Shown in pieces: positions 1-11,727 of a stretch of 64,000 nt of DNA. The notes beneath the pieces were generated by a model. That model was given only the letters and a program-made list of their open reading frames with translations. It was not told where the DNA came from and did no database searches. Source of the DNA: Vitis vinifera (Eukaryota > Streptophyta > Magnoliopsida > Vitales > Vitaceae); contig NC_081815.1 in NCBI RefSeq assembly GCF_030704535.1, forward strand, positions 9,584,501 to 9,648,500, in the 5' to 3' direction. A program made the position numbers and the translations under genes. Each line of letters begins with the position of its first letter. Position 1 is the stretch's first letter.

Positions 1-2650
1 TGGATGGAACTTTTGATAATGCCTAGTTGTCACCTGCTATCCCCAATTGCTCCTCTTGAGAATGAGGAAAGTTGTAAAGGGAAATCAGTTCAAGGCACAA
101 TTATGGATGAATTCACCCCATATGTTTTTTTGAGGACAAGCGATAAAAAAATTTAATGGTGGACCAAGTTGGGGCCTATCCTGCAAGAGAAAGGCCCTTG
201 AAGGTACTTCTGGACAGTTTTGTCCTGGTAGAGGTTCAAGGTGTTCTCCACAAGCTGAACCCATTGCTTAGCTTGCTGTTCTCTGGTTTCAAATAAGGAT
301 CAAAGGAGAATTGAAGACACTAGCTTCCAAGTTGAAATCTTCCAACGTTACATCTGTCCAGAATAAATCATGCTCTGAGAGCAACCTGAATACCGACACC
401 AATTTTGTAAACACTGTGCAAGCAAAGACTGTGGTATCCATTGATCCCGAGAATATTAGATCTTTTAAAGAGAGCTTATGGTTGTTCCGACAGATAATTT
501 TCTTTCATCAAAACTGCTGGTTAAAATTTTAAACAAACACCCCCAAGAGTTCAATGAGGTGTGCCTTTACCCGTCTCGGAGCCATGAATGAAAGCCCCCA
601 TGCTATTCAGCAAATGTTTCTCGAATGTCATAGTCCTCTTTGATCCAGCATTCAGCTTTGAGTGATCCTCTTCATAGGAAAGAAAAAGGGAAGTGACAAT
701 TCAGCTTCTTTTGGTATGAATGAAGATGAGGATTCTGGTATTCAGATGATATTCTCAGAGAATGACCCTCCAAATTTTGATTATGATATTTTATCATGCT
801 CTTGTAATGGTTTGAATGAAGATTGTGATATCCAAACAAAGAGTAGTTCACAAACAGAATCCATTTGTCTTCTACAAAGTTCCAGAAAAATTGTGATGAA
901 TAATTTAAGGGACATAGGATGGTTCAATCAATTCTGACCTCCTTTATAGCTACTAGAAAATTGCATTACAATAATAAGAATCCCACTTCACCTAAGGAAA
1001 CTGATGATGGGAATACTATGCCCTGCATATCGAAATCCAAGAGAGTCATTCAGATTCTTCAATTACCCTACTGTCATGTTTTTAAATCTGCACATCTTTG
1101 CACCATGCAAGGCGGTTATTTCAGTCTCAGTTTCAAGAGTGAACGGATGTAGTATTTCCAGTTCCTCCAATAGTGATTCAAGCTCTTCATCAAGCGATTC
1201 AGGCTCAGGCACTTCTTCAAACGGTAAATCAGAATGTGATTCCTCAATTTCGGTAATGGCCCTGCTGAAGGTAGCTAATGTAGTCTTATAATGAGAACTC
1301 CCTGCTCCGTATAAGAGGAAGGTCTTGATTCAAGGTAGAAAGATGCATGGTTCAATCAGTGACTAAGAGATACTTGGTTTTCGAAATGGCTTGGTTCAGA
1401 TTCTACAGCTGTCAGTAGAGACATTCTGACCAGAATTATGTATTCCAAACATTTGGGCACGCGGATATGGCCTTCGGAAAATGAGAAGCACGGTTTTAAA
1501 TGGAATGAGACTGTTTTGGGAAAGGGAAAACCTTTGAGCAGTCAGACCTGAAACGTTCAGTGAGGGTTGGGAAGACAGGTTTTAAAGAAATGGCAGCTTA
1601 CCTTCTTGACTATGATCCTTTTGTCAATAAGCCATTCATTGGTCCTGTAAAGGTTGCGCACTTAATTTTCAATGCCAAGGATAGATTGAATGGAAATATG
1701 AACAATATGAGAAGCTAGATCCTGCAGGAAAAGACTCCAAATAACTTGAAGAAGGTGTCAGTTACGCAGAAAACGGCTCTTGCCTTAGTTAATTGGGCGC
1801 ATGGCTATGTTAAAGTTATTTGAGATGGCTTCTGTGATTCATTCAAAAGCCAACTAATGGGTGTATAGAGGTGAACTCACCACTTAATACTCTCAATTAG
1901 CTCACTTGTTGGACTCCAGCCATACACAATGGCTCCCTTTGGCGAAGTTGAGAAGGCTTATCCTGGCATCTTTAGCATGATCTAAGGTTCATCCAGATCC
2001 GAGACGTCCCTATCAACAGAACTACACTACTTCAGCAGAGTTGCAGATTTCGTTGATGACAAAGCTCCTGGGAAAAATTCTGGTAGTGGTGGTGAGCCAA
2101 AGAAGTTGTAGAGAACTCCATGCAACTACTTCTTACATTGCTCATAACCTCTTGTTTAACCAGAAACCATTGTTTAAGCCTAATGACAGGGTTCTTTTGG
2201 TCCGTGTATCCAGGTCTGGATTTCATCGATGTCTTCTTTGGGTGCCTAAGGGCAAAACTCTTATCAGATCTAGTTTTTCCTCTGGATACACTGCAAAGAG
2301 GTGGGCAGGCACTTCCAGAAAGTTTCTCATCGCCTTTCGTATTTCCTACATTTGCTCCATTATTGTGGAATGGTTATCAAGATCACTATCATGTACCCAA
2401 TACAAAACCGTGAGTAAAGGGTTGATACTTATGCATTGGTAGGACAGATTGAAAATTTTATACTGTGCTACATCACAGGTTTGGACATTCAGAGACAAGC
2501 CGTGGAAGTTTGTGCCCACCTCGTGACTTGTCATCAAGATCTTGACAGAATACTTTTCTGGACGCAGGACCTCTTAAGAATGAAAGCTAGTAGATTCGTC
2601 TCATATTCTTATAGAATCCCTGGAATTTGTTTTTGTGATTGAGTAATGAC
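1..2650 (+). pseudogene. Unidentified decayed coding-like tract
   Basis: Several short plus-strand open stretches (311-532, 662-937, 919-1291, 2041-2442) follow each other in changing frames, separated by stops. Base composition is codon-like and less AT-rich than the true noncoding parts of the window. A serine/aspartate/glycine-rich run is encoded near 1150-1230. No splice signals stand out, so it could be an old retrocopy or a frameshifted gene remnant. I do not recognise the family. It precedes the ELP1 fragment directly, but I see nothing that links the two as one gene. Confidence 0.35.
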
Positions 2651-2864
2651 CACCCCCTTCTTCAGAAAACTCATATGGAAATGGAGTAGATTAACTGATG
2701 TACAGTCTTGAAGAGCTTAAAGAAAGCAACAATTTTTTTAAGGTAAATGCAGATATGAGGGAACCGTACCTAGTGGACAAGCAAGGAAAGCCCCTGACTA
2801 GAATATTTGTAGAAACTTAACTGAGCTGCTCAGACACGGACCCAAAACTTAAATCTTATGACTC

Positions 2865-3385
2865 ATGGTATAAAAGCTGGTTTCGAACAGATAGTAGTGA
2901 TGGCTCATGATTGGGACGTGTTGCATGAGAATACGTTTGATGACCTGCCCGAAGATATTGACTTAAGCGAACCAACGCTCTCTTCATGTTTCATTTCTTG
3001 GCGTGGTGATGGAAAATACTTTGTGACACTGGGGGCACTGCACACTCTTTCCTCACATAAGAAGCTTAAGGTTTGAGAAAGAGACGCAGGGGCGCTGCAT
3101 GCTGCTTTAGAATCAAGGGCTCCCATGAAAACAGTTATGGACTGGATGCCTAGTGGAGCTAAAATCGCTTTGGTTTATGACAAGAAAGCTGAAAATGGAT
3201 ATTTGTCTGTTGTAGAGCTTCCTCCTCTTGATATTTGGGAAGAACTAGAAGAGAAAGAATTAAGTTTTGATGCCTCATCTTCTGAAATAATATATGGGTC
3301 ATTTGTAGATCTCATGTGGATGGATGCACACATACTTCTTGATGTTTCTCCTTTCGGGCTCAATCACAGTAGTCACTTTTCATAA
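2865..3385 (+). pseudogene. ELP1: ELP1 (Elongator subunit 1, IKI3) pseudogene fragment
   Basis: ELP1 is the large WD40-containing scaffold of the Elongator complex, which modifies wobble uridines in tRNA. The translation at 2885-3170 (HDWDVLHENTF, DLPEDIDLSEP, SWRGDGKYFVTLG, DWMPSGAKIALVYDKK) matches the N-terminal beta-propeller of plant ELP1. A TGA at 3074-3076, just after KKLKV, stops the frame before the ERDAGALHAA segment, and the sequence resumes at about 3125. Near 3188 the text jumps from the DKKAEN region straight to a later propeller segment (VVELPPLDIWEELEEKELS), so roughly 150 residues are missing. Homology ends near 3385 and the long C-terminal half is absent. No intron is visible inside the piece, which suggests a processed copy, though a single-exon fragment is possible. 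It cannot make a working ELP1. Confidence 0.75.
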
Positions 3386-4085
3386 TCTCCGTCCAACAGA
3401 AGCTGAATCGGTTGAAACTCGAATCATCATATTTTTCTCCTCTGTTGTGGCTCTCAAGAGGTCTTTATTTGACACCGGAAGCAATCCCACTTCTGAATCT
3501 GTAGTTAAGCCCTTTGCTGAGAGAGAAGTGACTTCTTTTGGTTTGATTGCACACCTTGAAAGTTAGTGTTTCAGCTGGAAATATTAACTCCTGAGCTGCC
3601 GAGTGTGAAGGACGAAACCTACAGATTTACAGAAAATTGGGGGCACTTATTTAACAGCTTGTGAGAGGAGTAAGGGATCATAAGAATCTGAACTCCTCTT
3701 GGAGATGTTTCTCAGGACCAGAAGCTGCCCCACTTCCAGCTATATTTATTGGTGAAAATCTTGAGTCACCCAATTGCCTACGGATAGGCATCCTTGCTTA
3801 CAGGCAATCCTGAACATGGTGTACAGCTGAACTAATAATCCGTCATCTGACAAGTCTTGGAGGTGTTCCCTGCTGCTGTTGTATTCAGAAAGCTCAGAGT
3901 GCATAAAGAAGCTTGCTGAAAGTATCTCAAACATGCTACAACAAAACAATCTGTATACGAATTTTGATCAGCCTCGGAAAATGCCAGAAGAGGGCAGAAC
4001 GCGTTTTTGGGATTCAGTGCCAGTGTCACAGCCTCAATCACACCTCCAGGCTCCACCCACCTAATTGCCACCTTGCCACATATCA
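3386..4085. other. Unassigned stretch between ELP1 fragment and LTR
   Basis: There are short open stretches on both strands (3324-3566 plus, 3879-4064 plus, 3832-4086 minus) with no family I recognise and no repeat structure. It may be more decayed coding sequence continuing from the ELP1 retrocopy. Confidence 0.3.
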
Positions 4086-4089
4086 TACT

Positions 4090-5125
4090 CCTAACGTTTC
4101 TTTCCCTTTATTTTGTGATTTTATACATCTTAAATATGAATTTCAAAATCTTTTTCCATCAAAATAACTTTGGTTTTCTTCAAAATTCCTTAGGAGCATC
4201 TAGGTGTAAAATCCCAATTTTAACATGCTATTTGCTGTCATTTTCCTCCGAGCATGCACTTTCACTATTTTCTTCTATTTTCAACCATTTTCATGATTTT
4301 CTCGATTTTCTCAAGCATGAATAAAACTTCATAATTCCAAATCATGGAATCTATGGAATCAACTCATGCGAAATTAATTAGGGCTTTGGTGGGGGCCCGA
4401 CATTCATGATATTCACTTCAATATTGTTTGCTTGATATCTGATTGATTTTTTTTTATCATTCTTTTCGATGAAATACTTGAATTCGCTTTATATTTATTG
4501 TTGAGATATCCTTGTTTCCCATAAGACGTGTGGATGTTCGCTAATCAGGTACACTCTTTCTACCCTTCAACTCTAAAATTCTATGAGTATGTATGTTATC
4601 ATGAACCATGACCATGTTTGATGCCATAATTGATTGTCTTGATGCTTGTTTGATCATCTTTGATAAAATACATATGATGTGTCACATTTCCAAACTTAGC
4701 GCTTGAGAAGCCATTCAGGTACGCACTTCGACTCTCTCCTATGGTTGGTTTTTCTTGTTAGGCATGCAATATTTGAAATCACCTAGCCTACTTAGGTATC
4801 TATGATTAACTGATTAATGGCCACACTTCCCTTAACTTTGTCAGTAGAGACCTTTATAGGGCTTAGAGGGGTGCTACCTCTTAGAGGTACCTTCCCAATA
4901 GGTAACCTGATCCCCGGACTGAGACTCGGGTTTTTCAAAGACACGCTTTTCCAAAAATTATGGAGTCATTTTTTTAGGGTTTTATTTCTTGTTTTATTTT
5001 CCCTTCAAAAATAAAAATAAAATAAGTGGCGACTCCAACTTTTTTTTCAAAAATCAATTTTTCACAAATAAAAAGCGAGTCTCGCCGATCGAGTGGGGGC
5101 GCATGTGAAAAATGCGGGTCCACAG
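4090..5125. mobile_element. LTR or LTR fragment of a Gypsy-type retrotransposon
   Basis: The right part (5028-5125) has the hallmark end of a large plant Gypsy LTR family: a GTGGCGACTCCA motif, then GCGAGTCTCGCCGATCGAG, and a terminal GCGGGTCCACA. This wording recurs in LTRs of grape and other dicots. The left boundary is not clear; the T-rich sequence starting near 4090 is my estimate. A Gypsy pol remnant begins immediately to the right but reads on the minus strand. Confidence 0.55.
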
Positions 5126-5129
5126 AATA

Positions 5130-5640
5130 GTTATTCTTCACTATCACCTTATTAAACTCCTACTAATCATTGTAAAGTCTCATCGATCCATACTTCTTGT
5201 TCACAAATAGAATTGGAACTCCCCAAGATAAAACATTGGATTGGATAAAACTCTTATTTAACAATTCTTGAAGTTATACCTTCAATTCCTTTAGCTCCAT
5301 AAGCACCATATGGTATGGGGCCTAAGAGAAGTCATCCCTTACACCAAATGAGTAGTGAACACTATCTTCGTCTCTAGTGGTAAACTAGGTAATTCTTTTA
5401 GAAAGACATTAGGATACTTCATACAATAGGTATGTCCTCCAACTTAGTTCATTGTCACCACTCATTGTTTAGATTATAACGCCTTGATAGTGCTTTCTAG
5501 GTAAGGAATTAACCTGTAAGGCTAAGATCATGGTCTATCCACATGTCATCCCTCAAAACTCAACTCAAGTTGACTTGAAATTTGGATTCCTAGAACAATC
5601 GATCAAGGCATGATGTGAAGAAGGCAAAGGCAATGTATTG
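5130..5640 (-). pseudogene. Ty3/Gypsy reverse transcriptase remnant
   Basis: The minus-strand translation of 5140-5420 contains a degraded version of the Gypsy RT entry region: a segment like [14 protein letters not shown], then [17 protein letters not shown], preceded by a YPNVFLKELPSLP-like linker. Many stops interrupt it and no long frame survives. It lies next to the LTR fragment but in an orientation and position that do not make a tidy element, so this is a scrambled remnant. Confidence 0.6.
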
Positions 5641-6490
5641 AGTCAACTTCGATGATAATTTGAACTTGACACATATTTATTTTCTTTTATTGTATAGTGG
5701 TGGCACATCACTCTTAAGAAGTGCAAAGGTGGATATCAAGGAGAAATAATTCCACATATGGATTGAGGGAATTTGAGTCAATGTGGAGATTATAGATACC
5801 TTTGACTTAAATTATTTTTTATTTTTGGAAAAGTAAATATTTATAAAGTTTAGGTTTTCACAAATTATCTTTTTAAGTTTAACTAGAAAAATTACCTTTT
5901 TAAGTTTAACTAGAATCAGAAAACTAATTATTTAGGACTAGCCTAAAGTACCATATAAAAGAGTGGATTTAAATAGAGAATGAAAAAGTGAATAATTAGA
6001 AGAGTTAAGAGAGGTAAGCAAATATTGTATTGGATTTTAGGTATAGAGTGATTGAAAGAGTTTGAACGAGTATTTTTTAGGTTTGTTAGTGAATTTGATC
6101 CTCTTTTGCCAAGGACTTAGAACCGTGACATTTGGGTGTTTTGATTTTCCTAACAATAGAAATAAGGGAAATATGACAAAAACTTACATGAATTTCTTGA
6201 TAATTTTAAAATTATCAAATTCAACAAAAAAAGAAAAGGCCAAAAAAATAAATAAATAAAATAAAAATGGGGGATGGAGGATGGCGGGCTGGCAGTTGTG
6301 GATTGAATTGGGTTTATTTTAGTAAGTAGAAGAAGGATGTCACCTTCAGTCCATTAAACTCGTTTGTTTTATTTTTGATTTGTCCTTTTATTTATTTATT
6401 TATTTTTTGTGGTTACAATCCTATTCCCATTCCTTACAAGTTTTGAAATGTTAAGACAGTCACAACCAAGAAAAAGCCACAGAAAGAGGA
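5641..6490. other. AT-rich intergenic sequence upstream of a small gene
   Basis: No coding, RNA or repeat structure was recognised apart from simple A/T runs near 6230-6410. The stretch ending at 6493 is the presumed promoter and 5' leader of the 6494-6945 gene. Confidence 0.4.
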
Positions 6491-6493
6491 GAA

Positions 6494-6945
6494 ATGCTGG
6501 TCACACAAGACACCTTTATCTTCAACACCCTCCCACCTTATCTCTTTCACATAAAAAATGGCACAAAATTCAGACCCACACTCGCCCAGAAAAGAGATGC
6601 GTCTAAGAATTCAAGCACCCAACAACAACAATCCATCCTGCCTTTGAGAGTTTCAAACACAATCCTTGCCCGCTCTGCCATTGCTGTGCTTGGACTGGGA
6701 TTCATCGATGCCGGGTACTTCCTCCATCTCCCTTATCCTTTTCTTCTTCTTCTTCTTTGTATATAATCAATTTCTCATGCATATATATAAATATGCAACT
6801 TTCCATGTTCAGGTACAGTGGAGACTGGTCAAGGATCGGTGTCATCTCCAAGGAGACTGAGGATTTCCTAAAGCTTTCAGCCCTTTTAGTAGTTCCTCTC
6901 TGCCTCTTTCTCATATTCTCCATCTCCAAGGAGCCAGAGGCCTGA
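6494..6945 (+). CDS. Small two-exon plant protein, probable plastid membrane protein
   Basis: The exons are 6494-6714 and 6813-6945 (354 bases, 117 residues), joined in frame by GT-AG with a 98-base intron. The first about 45 residues are rich in S, T, Q, N, K and R with few acids, like a chloroplast transit peptide. A short hydrophobic segment follows (AIAVLGLGFIDAG), then after the splice YSGDWSRIGVISKE, and a C-terminal hydrophobic segment (LLVVPLCLFLIFSIS) ending KEPEA. The GDWSRIGVISKE core is typical of an uncharacterised plant-only family. The start ATG at 6494 is the first that gives a leader of this type; an ATG at 6558 is out of frame. Function is unknown. Expression is not proven, but clean splicing phase and conserved motifs argue for a real gene. 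Confidence 0.65.
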
Positions 6946-7235
6946 GTACTTCAATTTTTCAATGTCATATTTAGGACAGAATAAAGGAATGGAATTCGTT
7001 TGCTTTCTTTCTGGGCCTTTGCCTCCATCCATGGAACCTTTAATCAATGCATTGCTGATACAATTTCAATCCCGCATCCCCTTGAAATGTCCCTTCCGCT
7101 GTCATCTCCATTGAAGGAATTTGAGATATAGGAATGTCTGCAGACATCCAAAAAAAACCATATGATAAAACAATTTACCACGATTTCATAGCAAATTTTA
7201 CATGCATTATCCTTTATTTTTTAAAATTGAAAAAT
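6946..7235 (+). other. 3' flank of the small plastid-protein gene
   Basis: Ordinary-complexity sequence, probably the 3' UTR and flank. An AATAAA lies at about 6980, 35 bases past the stop, and could serve as a poly(A) signal. Nothing else is seen. Confidence 0.35.
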
Positions 7236-7239
7236 ATTT

Positions 7240-7355
7240 AGAATTCATTTGAAAGTGATTTTAAAAAATATTTATGATATTTTTAACACTTAAATGATGA
7301 AAATTTTTAAGTATTAAAAATATCAAAAGCACTTTTTAGAATTATTACCAAACAA
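7240..7355. repeat. Short fold-back MITE-like element
   Basis: A T-rich left arm (CATTTGAAAGTGATTTTAAA) is mirrored by a right arm ending in ACCAAACAAATTC, with a central ATTTTTAACACTT core. The same arrangement recurs three times in TSS intron 3 (17271-17660), so this is a dispersed family of about 120 bases. Confidence 0.55.
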
Positions 7356-7496
7356 ATTCTTATTATTATAATGAAATGGGCATGATTGTGAGAAAAGCAA
7401 CGCGGCCTCTTCAAATCTAATCCTCCAAGTGATCGAAATTTATTCAAATTCCCTTTAAAAAATCCACATCATCAAATTTTATACTAATTTATACTA

Positions 7497-8036
7497 AGAC
7501 CTCGTTTGGGATAGTTTTTTTATTTTTGGGTTTTATGAAAAAGTGAAGTTAAATTTAAAGTTATATTTTTTTTAGAATTATTATAAAAATATTATTAAAT
7601 ATTAAAGAACTTTTTCTATAAGTCAAAATAAAGGTTTTTTTTAATAACATTTTTTTAGATTTTATATTAATTTATTTTTAATTAAAAATAATCCAAGAGG
7701 TATAGAAGTACTTATTGAGCTTAAAAAAATGTTTTTGACTTCTCAAAAGTTTGACCATACAAGACATAAGGATTGATTTGGGTTAATTTTCTATTAGAAG
7801 TTGAAATCAAAATTAAAATCATAAATTTTTAAAAGTCATATTAATATAATATCAGTTTCATTGTTTATTAACTTGCGTGAAAACAAAAGGTTTTTTTTTA
7901 AAAAAACTTAATAAAAGTTTTTATACATATATTCTTATGAAAATAGAATATTTAATAAAACTTATTTTATAATATCAATATTATTATAGTTTCACCTTTG
8001 AAGGGAAAAAAAGAAAACCATCCCAAACAGACTCCA
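7497..8036. mobile_element. MITE with about 25-bp terminal inverted repeats
   Basis: The left end reads GACCTCGTTTGGGATAGTTT. The right end, reverse complemented, reads GAGTCTGTTTGGGATGGTTT. The interior is AT-rich and noncoding. No clear target duplication was found, so the superfamily is unassigned. Confidence 0.6.
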
Positions 8037-8226
8037 AACATGAACATCCAAACAAAATAGAGGCAACCACTTGAAGGGTTATGTCATGATTTGAGATAGA
8101 ACCAATAAACATAACACACAGGAGCTAGGAATTGAGACAAAAGATCAACTTTGAAGGCAGAATATTCATCTCTTCAAGATTGTCTTTTGACCAGGGAGGA
8201 AAATGTCGCCGATTTTCGGCGATATA

Positions 8227-8396
8227 TCGCCGAAATATCGTGTGTCGATGGGGATCGACACGATTTTTCTTGCAGAAATATCGGCCAGATGATTTTTCGG
8301 GATAAATCTCGTCGCCGAAATATCGTGTGTCGATGGGGATCGACACGATTTTTCTTGCAGAAATATCGGCCAGATGATTTTTCGGGATAAATCTCG
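8227..8396. repeat. Perfect 85-bp tandem duplication inside the hAT element
   Basis: Units 8227-8311 and 8312-8396 are identical. Each contains an imperfect palindrome (ATCGTGTGTCGATG / GATCGACACGAT) and a GATTTTTCGGGATAAATCTC tail. The duplication enlarges the left subterminal region. Confidence 0.9.
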
Positions 8397-8529
8397 AGAA
8401 ATCGGCGATTTATCGCGATATATCGGCGATTTTTCTCGATATATCGCCTGGTCAACGCGGGGTCAACGGAGTCAACGCGCTACAGTGTCCCCGCTACAGT
8501 GCACCTCCCAAACAATTTGCTTTTGCTTC

Positions 8530-8595
8530 CGAGGGGATTTGAACCCCAAACCTTTTGGTTTGGGGTTCAGCCTTCTTGCCAACTGGGCTAACTCG
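8530..8595 (-). other. tRNA-like pol III promoter module (A and B boxes)
   Basis: On the minus strand a box A match TAGCCCAGTTGG (8579-8590) is followed 33 bases later by a box B match GGTTCAAATCC (8535-8545). The spacing and motifs fit a tRNA gene or the head of a tRNA-derived SINE. The acceptor stem does not close, so this is not a functional tRNA gene. It lies wholly inside the hAT element. Confidence 0.6.
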
Positions 8596-9259
8596 CCCTT
8601 ATGATATAAAGTGCATTAAACATATATATACTTAAAGTCTTTATATAAAGAAAATGTTAAATGAATATTTTAAAGAGCAAATTAATTATAATTATTTTAT
8701 AATTAAAAGCAAAATTTTCTTTTAATTAATTACCAAAAATATAAAAATTATATAATTTTCTTCATAATGTTTTTAATATCATTAATAATTAATTAAATAT
8801 TAAAAAATTATATATATATATATATATTATAATTTATTTTATATTGTTTAATACAATTGAATTAAATGGATCATATTTTAATATTAATATATATTTTAAA
8901 ATTAGACATATTGTAATCAAATATCATAATATTATATGTAATTTAATAATAAATGTACACTTATAAAATTCATATTTTTATCGATGCATACAATATTATT
9001 ATTAAATATGATAAATCATGTTATATATATATATATATATCAAAATTTTCAATAAAATAACTTTAAAATGTCTATTATACTTCTAATTATATTATTATGA
9101 GGTTTTCTTTACATTTTCATGAGTTTTTAACAATTTTAAGCACCAATATTTTTTTCCAAAATATCCGCCGATATATCTCCGATATATCCGATATATCCGT
9201 AAAATCGAAGTACCGATATATCCGTGATTACCGATATTTTCATCCTTGCTTTTGACTAG

Positions 9260-11327
9260 CAAGGCAGGCAAGCGTTAAAGCCATTTGAGTGGAAGAAAAT
9301 TTCAGTACTCTAATCTCATTAGTTTTGGGTAAAAGAGTTCCAGCCACTTGATTTAGGCATGTTCACCAAAACTCAAACAAGATTGAGCGGAATCATAGAA
9401 TTCCTACAAGAGTGTTTTAAACTGCCTCTGCATTAATTTATGGATACATACTTTTTTCTAGATCTTTGCAATCTCTTTTGGTTTCACCCATAAAGGAAAA
9501 AACATTAGTATTCAAAATCAGCATCCTTATGGGAGGACCATTTAGTGTAGATTGAAAGACTCCGTTCCCATATTTTATACTTGGATGATTTTGGGTCTTC
9601 TTAAAATGTGAGGGGTGGAACTGAAGATGCCGAGTAGCCCAATGGAAAATGAGAAAGATAAACATTACTCATTGGTGCGTTAAGGGAGGATACCACGTCT
9701 AGATTGGCCTTAAGAGGAGGCACCACATCTGTTGTTTCTACATAAGTTGTAGGGTTACTATCAAGTTTCTTTTGATCCTGAGAAACATTTATTGCATGAG
9801 GAGGAGATAACATGAGACAGTGAAATTGCCCTTCATGCTTTACATTTTTCTGTTGCTCAAGAGCTGCAATTTGGTGAAGGAAAGCAGTCAAGCAGCACGC
9901 TAGTAAGAAGCAGAATCAAAAGAAGATAAATTTGTCATTCTCTAACCTATCTATATATACAAGGGAAAGCCAAAACCCTACTTGGGGGCAAAGGTTCATA
10001 GCGCTTACCATTCTTTGTGATTACCTTTTAATGGGCAATTCTTATAAAGAGTCGCCTAGTCTTTTCCGTAATCAATAAACCTAATAATCTCCCCCTTGCA
10101 TTGGGTTTGAGTTTGGAGACCATTGAACCAATAGTATCTTCCAACCTAATAGTTCGATAACGGGGATGACGTCTTTTATAAAACTCCATTCTAATATCTA
10201 TTATTGGGCGATTTTGAACTTTCTCACTTCAAAAACTAGCTCAAAGGGTAAGATTCTCCCTTCCGTTTATAAAAAGTCCCCTCACTCCTTCGACAATCAA
10301 GGCAAGAAAATCCAACAATGCTTTAGTCTCGTTCCTTTATAACTTAATTTTCTCTTGATATTATTTGTTTGTCTTTTGATCATATTTCTTTATACATTCA
10401 TCCAATCACCTAAATTTTATTATACACACTCAACGAGTAGAATTAAAAATTTGATCCAATGACCTGAAATATTTCAAATTAAAATATTTGTAACACCCAT
10501 TAGAATTTGAAAAGATGTACAAAATTGGTGAGGCAACTTGATGGCCATATGCGCTAGTTGTGGCCGGCAAAAAAGACTATGCATCAAATGCAAAGAAATC
10601 ATGTCTCTTTTTTTGGTGGGGGGACTATTTTCATGTAGTTTAGCAGGGAAACCCGGCAAAGATGTCAATGGTTGGAGCTTTATCTTTTGCTTTTACTCCA
10701 ATTCAGGTTTCAAGTAAATGGAATCCAAAATTTTCCAAAAGGGATGGCAGCCACCCACACAATGCCTTGCGTGATTTTCTTTTTATGTATTAATTTATAA
10801 TAAGCAAGTTGAAAAAAATGATTTTTCTTCTGGTTTTCTATTTTCAAACTTAGAATTTGTAAGGGAAATGTGATGAAAAGAAAATAGTAAAAAGTAGATT
10901 TAAAAGTTAATAAATTATTTTTATATATTTTTTAATATAATTTACTCATTTTTTATCTTCTATATAAAAATTAAATATTTTAAAATATATAAATTTTTAA
11001 TTAGATTTTATTATATTTGATTTTATTTCATGTTAAATATGAAAAGTCATTTTTTTTATATTTTTTAAAAACCAAACATGGTAGAAACTTTCAACCTTTG
11101 TTTGAAATTTAAAGTTTGAATTAATAAATATTTTTATTTAAACTTTGAATGAAAAGCAAATGTCATCTAAAAAAACAAGTAGAAGATTAAGGCTTGTTTG
11201 GAAACAATCTTTTAAAATAATTTTTTGTTTTTCAAAATAAAAAACACACAAAACACGTTTAACAACCAAAATTTGTTTTCTGTTTCTGTTTTTAAAAATA
11301 TGAATGCAAAATTTGAAAAATAGGTTA
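9260..11327. other. Intergenic stretch between the two hAT elements
   Basis: No recognised gene. A minus-strand open stretch at 9601-9891 (96 residues, HQIAALEQQKN near its start) resembles a low-complexity plant coding remnant but has no family I can name. 10,790-11,120 is AT-rich noncoding sequence, and 11,190-11,320 resembles a fragment of the T-rich inverted-repeat family seen near 15.0 and 40.4 kb. Confidence 0.4.
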
Positions 11328-11479
11328 GGTGAAAATAAGGGTCTCCAAAAAGCCCATGGCCCGGCCCGAGCCCATTTCTGGATGGGTCGGGCCATGGGCC
11401 CCAATTTAGGCCCGGTTCGGTCCAACGGGCTGTCCTGCCTGTAGACCCATAGGCCTGCTCGTAGGCCCGCCACTTAAAA

Positions 11480-11511
<32 letters not shown>

Positions 11512-11727
11512 TTCAAGAAATAGAAAATACTACATTAATAAAAATATTCATTGCTAACTATTTTATTCATTGAATATATACATTACATTTGAAAATGTGG
11601 GAAAAGTTTACATCACTACAAAATAAATACATCCCAACTAGGTTGACACCTACTTATTTGTCAATCATTTGTACTTTTCAACCACAAAAATAAAAATAAA
11701 AATATGACATACATTTAGTAAAATATT

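Larger units (their letters stand above)
8192..9248. mobile_element. Non-autonomous hAT element (1,057 bp) with 8-bp TSD
   Basis: The element starts CAGGGAGGAAAATGTC and its other end, reverse complemented, is CAAGGATGAAAATATC (13 of 16 identical). It is flanked by a perfect 8-bp direct repeat CTTTTGAC at 8184-8191 and 9249-9256. An 8-bp duplication and CA-GGG-type ends are hallmarks of hAT transposons. Both subterminal zones are packed with CGATATATC-type motifs (near 8219, 8414, 8437, 9171, 9180, 9188, 9213), likely transposase binding sites. No transposase is encoded. The middle is extremely AT-rich (8640-9120). Confidence 0.88.

Noticed and set aside
8530..8595. Possible tRNA gene on the minus strand
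   Set aside because: A and B boxes match, but the acceptor stem does not close and the anticodon arm is not convincing; kept as a tRNA-like module only.
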